A stretch of DNA of 64,000 nt, taken from the NCBI GenBank assembly GCA_001599915.1, contig BCIG01000035.1:62001-126000 (forward strand). The letters are read 5' to 3'. Below are positions 56,206-64,000 of the stretch, piece by piece. The DNA comes from Symbiotaphrina buchneri. Lineage: Eukaryota; Ascomycota; Symbiotaphrinales; Symbiotaphrinaceae. The first letter of the stretch is position 1. The number at the start of each line of letters is the position of its first letter. A model generated the notes under the pieces. It was not told where the DNA came from, searched no databases, and was given only the letters and a program-made list of their open reading frames with translations. The position numbers and the translations under genes were made by a program.

Positions 56206-57315
56206 TCAGACCCTGATAGGTTGACCATTGCCCACGAAATCCATCAAATCTTTGGAGAAATCAGGGCAATCAACCAGCAATTCTCGGAAGGCCGGCTTGC
56301 TGCGTAGATGCTGCAGCATTGAAGCAGCATAGCGGGCCAACAGCATCCTCATCGGATCCTGATGCCATACCTCAATCGCGATTCCCGGAAACGCATCATC
56401 CTTAATGCTCTTGTCGCCTCTGGCTTTGATGGCCTGATTGGCCTCCTGGTTGGCATCCTCTCCGTGCTTCCGCTTGCCTCTCGCAGCCTGCCTTTTCTCT
56501 TTCAGAAGGGTGTCAAAACTAGGTGTGCATCGGTAGACAGTTCGAATCATCTCGTTAATGACATCGACAGAGATGCCGGGGGTTTGCTCCGTCGTCGAGT
56601 CTCCCTTAGTTGGATACCCAGCTGACCGTAATTGATTCGCAAACTTGCGGAATGCCAACTCGCGTAGGTCATCGGCCATGAAGCGGCCCGCCAGATTATA
56701 GACATGGATGTTTACGAGCCAGTGCTTGCAACCTACCGTCGGGGGTCGTAGAGTGACCGAGCAGTTCTTGAGGTTGTAATCGCCGATGTAACACCATTCA
56801 ACGAAATGGTCGAATGTCTCGAGAGGCTGATCATCATCCAAACTCAAACTGGCCGACCTCGTGTCGCTCTCCGAGAGATGTGAGTCCAACATTGCCGCAA
56901 AATACAGCGAGCCTCCCCGAAGAACAGATTCATGAAGACGATACGACTTCTCGGCGTCGTCTTTCGTCACTTTGATAGTCACAATATCGGAGGTAAAGAG
57001 CCTGTGAAACAAGAGGGCCACGTGTAAGTAGCTGTCCAAATGAAATGGCAGAAGTTAGGCAAGGACGTACTCTGCAAACCTCACTTTCACAGGTGGCTCC
57101 ACTTTATGCTGCCCTTGAGATTCCCACTTCGGCTTGTCGGCTGCGCAAGCTGCACAGACACGCCCGAGTTGGGCACACGTGAAGCACTGTCCTCCCCGGA
57201 ATTCTCTGAGTTTAAGATGCAAGAGAGGTCCACGTTGGAGCACTCGGCCAGCATGGGGTTCACCCGCTCGGGGGCTATGCGAGCTTCCTCCATCGACAGG
57301 CATCCTTCCTGTCAT
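56206..57315 (-). CDS. BTB/POZ protein with N-terminal Cys4 knuckle
   Basis: Exons 57315-57071 and 57001-56206 give 346 residues (a start at 57303 is also possible). The first exon contains CFTCAQLGRVCAAC, a CxxC-x6-CxxC pattern suited to one zinc ion, followed by ADKPKWESQ. After the splice KVRFAELFTSDIVTIKVTKD begins the BTB fold: RLHESVLRGGSLYFAAML, ETFDHFVEWCYIGDYN and HVYNLAGRFMADDLRELAF are its characteristic elements. A Lys/Arg-rich loop (EKRQAARGKRKHG) lies near residue 240. Fungal genomes have many such BTB proteins of unknown function. Reading only the second exon would lose the start of the BTB fold, which supports the spliced model. Confidence 0.82.
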
Positions 57316-58208
57316 GTCACGGGTGATGATGATCGGTAAAGGAGTTTTACAAACTCAAAATGCTGTTCGTATAATCTTCTGAAGCTCTCCAGTGATGTCG
57401 GACTTCCAATCGGGGGAGGTAAAGCGAGGCAGGTTTCCCTGCTTTAGAGTGAAGAAGCAGGTAGACCTTTGAGATTCAGGTGGACGACTGCAGTGATGAT
57501 CGTGTAGCTTGTTCGATGTCCTGACGAGTTCAAGAGATTCTCGTATGCGCAGTCACCAGGAAGGATCAACGGAACACGACTTGAATGGGTTGGGCACGCG
57601 GTGCTTGCTGTAACAAGTATTCTGGAAGTCCAGCTTGAGGGAAGGAGAAGAAGCAAGAGGTGAAACTGTGGTAAATAGGCACATGAGATGGGAACGTGAC
57701 AAGTAGATGTGAGGAGCTGAAATGCTTTTGATGATGAGTACCACACACATAACAGTGAATGGTTTGAACAGTGAATTTTCAGCATTAAGAGTCTGATGCT
57801 TTGCCGCACCAGCCTGATGATCGTGTCCAGATTGTGCTCTTGAGATTGACCACAATTGCTTCTCAATTCCAGTCTCTCACCAAAGCTATACCTGGGTTAC
57901 AATTACTCCTGAGCCACTCAAGAGGATGGCTTTCAGCTCAGCAACGGTCATCTCCAATTTTTCAGGACTGGGCCTAGAGAAAATAACGAAATGATCATTG
58001 CGAGCTACCAGGTTTTATGGTTTGTAATTTTGCCCAAATTCTGGAATTGTGGTTTGGTTTCAAGCCATCCAGTTTGGAAGTCTTGTACACTCAGGGGAAC
58101 AGAATTTATGGAGGACCCGAATTGAAATACCATCCCGGCTTACTTGCTGTTTTGAGCTCATCAATTTACCTGATGAACGACAACGAGACCTTCCTCAACC
58201 GGCTATTT
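57316..58208. other. Intergenic region between the BTB and decarboxylase genes
   Basis: 893 bp, both neighbours on the minus strand. It contains the BTB-gene promoter and the decarboxylase 3' flank. Pyrimidine-rich frames at 57444-57866 look like chance open frames in biased sequence. Confidence 0.4.
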
Positions 58209-60118
58209 CTAGCAGACTGAACGATGCACGCCTTCAGCCATGGGATGCTTGGCCTTTTGCTTAGCCTTATGATCATGTCCTTGGCTCTGATGTTTCTTCT
58301 CAATGTTTGTGGCTCCCGGTTGCAGCGCCGCGAGGTCTGTCACATCCGTTTCCATCAAGGTCTGTGTAATCCCGAAGATAGTAGAGATTAACTGATCTAG
58401 CAAATCCAGAGACATGCTTTCACGGACCACGACACGGAGTATCTCTGTCGTGTCTTCATGCGGCGGCAAGGGGTAGTCTGACATGGATGAGTAGGTTTCC
58501 TTGGACAGACAGGTGACTTACTGGGCACGATGTACTGCTTAGCACGGAGCAGAGTTTCCACGCTCTTCTGCTTGACATGGGGATATTCCTTTTTGAACTC
58601 ATCCGAGAAGCAGAAAGCCACTACCGGCAAGCCAGCGTTGTAGTCTGCACTTGTCTCGCCTTCTTTGCTGAATACCTCGGCATCCTTTCCCTGATAGTTA
58701 TGGACACCCTTCTTTCTATGAATATCGCTGATGCAGATGTACCAACCACTGGCCTCTAGAGCTTTGCTCAAAATCCGTGCATTAGACATGCAATTTTCCA
58801 TGACCGCTCTGTAGCCCTCAAACCCTAGGTGTATAAGGTTGAAATATTGTCCAATCACCTGGGCCCCTGGCCTGGAGAAGTTGAGAGTGAAGGATTCCTC
58901 TGTTCCTCCGAGATAGTGCAGTTCAAAAATCAGGTGCTTCGGGAGATAAGATTCATCTCGCCAGATGATCCAACCTACTCCCGCATATACTAGGCCGAAC
59001 TTATGTCCGGATGTATTGATGGATTTGACTCTAGGAAGTTCAAAATCCCTTGACAGGCGATTAGCATCCTTCGAAACACACAAAGTCAAAAGCGTACCAT
59101 TTCGGCCCTCCAGCTTTGGCAAAAGTGAAGGGAGCAATAAAGCCTCCACTAGCCGCATCAACATGGATCGGTATATCAACGCCCGTTTTGGCTTCGAAAT
59201 CATCCAAGAGTTTCGATATCTCTTCAACTGGCTCATAATGGCCGGTGTAAGTGCTACCCAGGATGACGAATACGCCAATGGTGTTCTCATCGATATTCTC
59301 TTTGACCAAGTCCGGATCTAGCCTGTAATTGCTCTTCTTGCTGACTGGTAGAATCCTTGCCTCGACCTCAAAGTATCTTGCAAACTTCTCAAGCGCTACC
59401 TGAGCATTTGCCCCCATGATGATGTTGGGATTCGATGTATCTTTTCCTTCGGACCGCCGCTTTTCTTGCCATCGCCGCTTCATAGCCAGACCGCCCAGAT
59501 GAATCGCTTCGCTCGACCCAGTTGTAGCAGAGCCGATGGCCCGCTCGCCGTTCTGGACATGCCAGAGGTTCGCAATTATGGAGATGCACCTCGCATGCAT
59601 GTTCTATATAGGACATTAGCCCTAGGTACGTCGCATCATTGTACTGGAGGTTAACCATCATTGCGGGGTACTCATCGCTGTCTGACAGATTCTTGCTGAT
59701 GTTGTCGATTATAAGTTGATTGGCATCCGCTTCCATGTAAGTTCCAACAAAGCTAAACGTCACATATACTTAAGCAGTGCTCTGACAGTGGGACTCCTTG
59801 AAATCATGGCAACAGACCTGGCTAGGTTCAAGTTTGGCCTCCCGTCAAGATCCAATTCATCCTTCAGAATTTGGTGGACAGTATCCGCAGGTGCACCATC
59901 TTTGGGAATCCTGTATTTGGATATCTCCTGAGACGATGCATACCGGGTTGAGTACGGCGTAGTATGGACCAGTGAGGCCTTGGTATGCCCCTGACGGCGA
60001 GCCTCCTCCGGGTGGTTCTCGATCTGCGAAAGTATCTCGTCGGTATCAACCTGTTGCTCTTTAGCTGCCGTAAAATACTCGCAATTGCAGCACCACTTAC
60101 GTGGCGTGCGAGAGACAT
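58209..60118 (-). CDS. Glutamate decarboxylase (PLP-dependent)
   Basis: Six exons, 60118-60101 (18 nt, MSLARH), 60050-59818, 59752-59656, 59603-59098, 59048-58522 and 58477-58209, give 549 residues. VDTDEILSQIENHPEEARRQ, DELDLDGRPNLNLASFVG, HARCISIIANLWHVQNGE, GSATTGSSEAIHLGGLA, VILGSTYTGHYEPVEEI, HVDAASGGFIAPF and SINTSGHKFGLVYAGVGW (PLP lysine) are diagnostic. The enzyme turns glutamate into GABA and CO2, consuming a proton in the cytosol, the first step of the GABA shunt. A C-terminal His/Lys-rich tail (KKHQSQGHDHKAKQKAKHP) follows the catalytic fold; plants have a calmodulin-binding tail there, but I do not claim that here. Confidence 0.94.
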
Positions 60119-60961
60119 GGTTATTTGTGTCTCCCCTGGCGAGACGGAGACGGCTGATTACTAGCTTTGTTCGTCTGCGAAGAAGTCGTGACGGGTAAGC
60201 GACCAGCAATTGACACCTAGAGGTGATAGTCAATTGTGTTGACGATGATGGTGGTATTGGGTGGGGCCAATGTTGCTTTTACGTGAGGTCGTCTACATAG
60301 TATGTGCGATGCATGGGGTACGTGGTGCGACGTCATGAGGTAAGGCTAACAATGCAGGTTGACCTGGAAAGCTCGAAGCGGCATCATATGCGTCAGGCCC
60401 TGTTGCATTTGTCCTTTCAGAACGCACTGAGCACCCAACTGCTGCTGTACACTACGTAGGGTAGCAGGATGCAGTCCATGTTCAGGACTATGGGATGCCG
60501 AATTGAAGGCGTTTTCTAAAAGCTACAGAAAGTTGTCGGTACGGAGCGTACCTTGCAGCTAAGGACGGATGGCCAAGGAACGAAGATCTTGGGATGACAG
60601 GCCAAGCACGGCGAGTCGGAAGTCTGAAAATGCCGTGCGGGGAAAGCCTACGTGGTAGCTGCATTGCTGCACCTTGATTGGTCGACCCGCTAGACGGATC
60701 GCATTACGACATGATCTCGAGACCCGGAGAAATGGTTGCCTGTTCGCTGGTGGTCGGTTCCATTGAATGTGTGGCACATAAGACCGCGTAAGCTGTCGCT
60801 CCTCCTACCTCCGGTTGTTCCTTGATGTTATTTGAACTGGACCACATTGCCTGGGTAAGCTTTGGAGCATAACGCCTGTTAAAGAGGATCCAGATCCGAT
60901 CCCGACTCCAGCTGTTGACCATCGGACCAGTTTTCCGTAACGCCGTCTTGCGAACTCCACG
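60119..60961. promoter_or_regulatory. Divergent intergenic region decarboxylase / fasciclin gene
   Basis: 843 bp, no supported gene. It carries the promoters of both neighbours. A GTAC pair (GGTACGGAGCGTACC) is at about 60538-60552. Confidence 0.4.
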
Positions 60962-62569
60962 ATGAGATTTTTCCATATGCTGCCGCTGGCAGCTGCCAGC
61001 TCGGCTTTTGTTCTTCCCAACGAGCAAATGACCAAGCAACTGGCGCTCGAGTCAAACAAGCCTTCGGACTCCTTCTTCGACAGACTCCCTCCCCTTCCCA
61101 AGATATCCAAGGGAGAGAAGGACAAACCATTGGACTTCTTCCTCGACAAAGTTCCTTCCAAGGATGAGATATTCAAGGGAGTGGATGACGCTTTCTCTTT
61201 CGCTCTCGAGGCTTCACAGAATGCCCTGGACGATGCGTTCGATTTGGCCGCCGCTGCTGGGGACAAAGCCGAGAACAAATTCCACTGCGCCGAGTCAATG
61301 ACCTCATTTGATGCTGAGGCATGGCTAGAAAGTGCAACAGATGTGCCTTTGATGGATGATTCATATGTGACTATGGACGCAGACACAGACGCAGACCGGC
61401 CGCATCATGGACATCGCAAACATCATCACCATAAGCCCAATCTGACAATTTACGAGCTCATTTCAAAGAGCAAATACACAACTAAGCTCGCTAAGCTGAT
61501 CTCTGAGGACGAGGATTTGGTCAGAGTCCTCAATCACACCGGTGCCAACTTCACAGTATTTGTGCCTACAGACAAAGCCTTCGACAAAATTCCAAAACAT
61601 GGACATGAGCCATCAAAGGAGCTGATCAAGAAAGTTCTTCTCTACCACGTATCGCCTGATTTCTTCCCAGCTGGCAGGGCCTTGGTTTCCCATACTATAC
61701 CCACACTACTAAAAAGTGATGCTCTCGGTGGAGAACCTCAAAGGCTCCGTCTTGGACTGGGCTTGACTGGATTGAGAGTCAATTTTGGTCCTCGAGTCGT
61801 GGCCGTCAACATTGTAAGATACTGTGCTTGGGCCATCTAGATCCTTGCCTGTTGCTGACTGCCATAGTTCGCTACGAACGGTGTAATCCATGCTGTCGAT
61901 AGTGTACTTCTGCCTCCACCGTCAGCTGCAAAGGTGCTTGAGGTGCTACCTAATAGTTTCAGTACTCTCGTCCTCGGTCTTACGAAGACCGGCCTCTTGG
62001 ACGCTATAGAGGCTGGCCCGCGATCCGGAGGAACTCTTTTTGCTCCGGATAATTTTGCCTTCAAGAAGTTGGGAACAAGGATCAATGCCTTCCTCTTCAG
62101 CAAATTTGGCGAGAAATATCTCAAAGCTTTACTGGAGTACCATCTCGTGGCTAATTACACGCTCTATTCCGACGCGTTCTACAGTCCTAGTGATGTGGAA
62201 AAGGGCCATCACGGCCACGGCATCCCCAAAGGATCATTTCATGTAAGCCAATCTTCCTTTATATCCTCCGCAATTGCAGCTGATCAATTTCAGGTGGATC
62301 TTCCCACTGCGCTCAAAGATCGCCATCTCAGTATCGATATTTTCCGGTTCGGCGGCTATATCAGCATGAAGATCAACGGCTTCTCTAAGGTTGTTGTACA
62401 AGATGGTGTCGTTGAAGATGGTGTCATTCAGGTGGTGAACAACGTCCTCATCCCACCGAAGAAAGTTGGATCACACGAAACTGTTCTGTACGAGGGCGGT
62501 GAACTTGAGCTTGAGGATCTTTTGGATAGGCTGGCTCCGTTCGTCGTCGATCCGACCGATGAGCTATAG
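60962..62569 (+). CDS. Secreted protein with two fasciclin (FAS1) domains
   Basis: Exons 60962-61813, 61868-62242 and 62294-62569 give 500 residues. MRFFHMLPLAAASSAFVLP is a signal peptide. After a Lys/Asp/Phe-rich prodomain comes a histidine-rich linker (DRPHHGHRKHHHHKP), then FAS1 domain 1 (TIYELISKSKYTTKLAKLI, NFTVFVPTDKAFDKIP, KKVLLYHVSPDFFPAG) and domain 2 (TLFAPDNFAFKKLGTRINAF, LEYHLVANYTLYSDAF). A second His cluster, EKGHHGHGIP, is inside domain 2. FAS1 proteins mediate adhesion or wall association. The second intron (62243-62293) is 51 nt, in frame and without stops, so a retained form would add 17 residues. No clear GPI site is seen. Confidence 0.9.
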
Positions 62570-63095
62570 AGTCTGCAATCACCAGAGCACTGAGAAAAAC
62601 ACGGACTAGGCGTTCAGGGGGTACACTGCTTGATTCATTAACAACTAGGGTACTGCGGGGTAGGATGGTCCAGACACAATTAATATACATGGGCCAAATT
62701 GTGATTGTGGAGCTGTGGCGAGCCCCGTCAATCATGCTTGACACGCATATTTGAAGTTGACCCCGTAAAGTGATGCAGATCAAGGCTCGTGCATTGGATC
62801 CGATCGATCTGTTGCCATGATACGGAGGGTCGTACAGACTGCAATTCTAATTCCCAGTGTTGTTGAAGCACCTCGGCACGTACCTCAGACATCGGCCTCG
62901 CCGCACGGGCATCTAAGTACGGCCGCCGAAGCGGCACACATGCGCTTAACTTCCGCTTGATGGATACCTAAGGTACCAGAAACACTTCCAAGGGGCCAAC
63001 TTTACCGTATTATTGAATCTCTGCAAAGCACCTTGAAGGCACTGTTAACCATGAATTGTTCAGCAACACTACCATGACCAGGAACAGTCTACACC
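62570..63095. other. Intergenic region upstream of pop1, no gene seen
   Basis: 526 bp between the fasciclin stop and the pop1 start. A copy of the dispersed motif (ATACCTAAGGTACC) is at 62965-62978. Nothing else is apparent. Confidence 0.45.
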
Positions 63096-64000
63096 ATGGC
63101 TGATGGTGACAAGCCTTCCCGGAAGCGCAAGGACCCTCCTAGCAACGCTTCGGCTAGGTCGAGCAGAAGTGATCCGGCAAAGCCATTCCATCGAGCTAAT
63201 AAACGCGCAAAAACCCTCGATGCTCGCACCATTGCCTCCCAGTCAAGCTCCAGTATCTTGAGAGATGGACAGTTGAATGTGGAAAAATTTGTGGCGGCCC
63301 GGGAGTACGAGATTCGAGCGCTCGAGGATGGGCTGAAAAGGTCAAAAGCCGCCAGCAGTACGCGGGCCTTTCAGCATGTGCCCCGCCACCTGCGGCGTAG
63401 GACGGCAAGCCATAATGTGCAGCGCGTCCCAAAGAGGCTCAGACCGAGGGCAGCAAGAGAGGTAGGTAGCCTGTTCTAGCCTTGGACAGTTCTTACTGAT
63501 ATCCTCATTGTAGATGAAAGAAGATAATACTCCCACTGTCACGGCTCGTCGAAGAACACCCACCCCTAGGCTAAGGTTGCGTCTTCAGACAGCAAGAAGC
63601 CTCAGAAATCTTTCCGCGAAAGAGAGAACTAAAAAGCAAGCCGTGGAGAAAGCGGCGGCTCCCCACCATATAGTAAAGCAGCAGCACGCTGCGGTCAGTA
63701 TCACCACAAGGCTGCCAAAATTGAAGAAGGACACACTTGCCGATCCCCCAAGGCCGGCAGTACGATTCAAGAAAAGGCAGATACACAAGACTTGGCTTCC
63801 AACACACATATGGCATGCCAAAAGGGCAACAATGACAGAACCCAAGAAACCGCTGTGGCGGTTTGCTCTCCCTCTCAACCCAACAGAGAAGACTTATAGA
63901 CCCACCCATCGAACTATAGGCTCTCGGGGAGCTATGGCATGGGATACTAGCTATGTATCCACTATCGGATTGGAGGGTACCCAAAAAAGTCTGGAGAGCT
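63096..64000 (+). CDS. pop1: RNase P/MRP subunit POP1, 5' part
   Basis: Exon 1 is 63096-63461 and exon 2 runs from 63514 past the window end; the 52-nt intron has GT..AG ends. The visible 284 residues begin MADGDKPSRKRKDPPSNASA and include the POP1 N-terminal signature LNVEKFVAAREYEIRALEDG, FQHVPRHLRRRTASHNVQRV, PKRLRPRAAREM, then ETKIHKTWLPTHIWHAKRA-like text (KRQIHKTWLPTHIWHAKRA) and PLWRFALPLNPTEKTYRPTHR. POP1 is the large common protein subunit of nuclear RNase P and RNase MRP, binding the catalytic RNA for tRNA and pre-rRNA processing. The conserved domain is truncated only by the window edge. Confidence 0.95.

Noticed and set aside
57444-57866. 140-codon minus-strand frame between the BTB and decarboxylase genes
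   Set aside because: Its Ser/Leu/His-rich content reflects pyrimidine-biased DNA; no domain or conserved start context.

Overview
The window is nuclear DNA from a filamentous ascomycete, most likely a eurotiomycete close to Aspergillus/Penicillium/Monascus. This rests on many short introns (mostly 40-90 nt, GT..AG), a NIMA kinase with the Aspergillus-type insertion before HRDLKPEN, Aspergillus-like SUB2, UBC13, GNA1, eS30, eL24 and glutamate decarboxylase proteins, and compact intergenic spaces. The genus cannot be fixed from the sequence. I found no transposon, retroelement, viral insertion, CRISPR array or convincing tRNA gene.

Layout. 0.8-6 kb: an ankyrin/BTB protein (-) and the mitotic kinase nimA (+) share a divergent promoter. 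6.4-14.9 kb: ribosomal protein eS30 (-), a secreted CREG-like protein (+), a DUF262/ParB-fold protein (-), a roadblock/LC7 protein (-), pre-rRNA processing factor Ipi1 (+) and a PMP20-type peroxiredoxin (+). 15.5-18.7 kb: an RNase P/MRP zinc-ribbon subunit (-) and the mRNA export helicase SUB2 (+). 18.7-22.3 kb has no gene that I can support. 22.3-29.3 kb: a ketopantoate-reductase-like protein with a long low-complexity tail (+), a small coiled-coil protein resembling BLOC-1 subunit CNL1 (-) and a secreted SGNH/GDSL esterase in eleven or so exons (+). 29.7-37.3 kb: an NCS1 permease (-), an FMN alpha-hydroxy-acid oxidase (+), a histidine acid phosphatase (-) and glucosamine-6-phosphate acetyltransferase (-). 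38.2-39.7 kb: a membrane RGS protein (-), followed by 2.9 kb without a gene. 42.6-48 kb: eL24 (-), tRNA-Ser methyltransferase TRM44 (+), an unrecognised very Cys-rich protein (-) and UBC13 (-). 48.8-57.3 kb: the SEA/GATOR2 subunit WDR59 (+), a DJ-1/PfpI protein (+), a hotdog-fold protein (-) and a second BTB protein with a zinc knuckle (-). 58.2-64 kb: glutamate decarboxylase (-), a two-domain fasciclin protein (+) and the 5' part of POP1 (+, leaves the window).

The content is mostly core housekeeping, rich in RNA and ribosome biogenesis (eS30, eL24, Ipi1, RNase P/MRP subunit, POP1, SUB2, TRM44), with a more accessory metabolic block at 27-36 kb. Intergenic DNA carries a recurrent palindromic motif built from TACCTTA/GGTACC units, and several AAT microsatellites. 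Exon structures below were assembled by hand from splice signals and remembered family sequences; each coding sum was checked to be divisible by three. Protein similarities are from memory, not from database searches.
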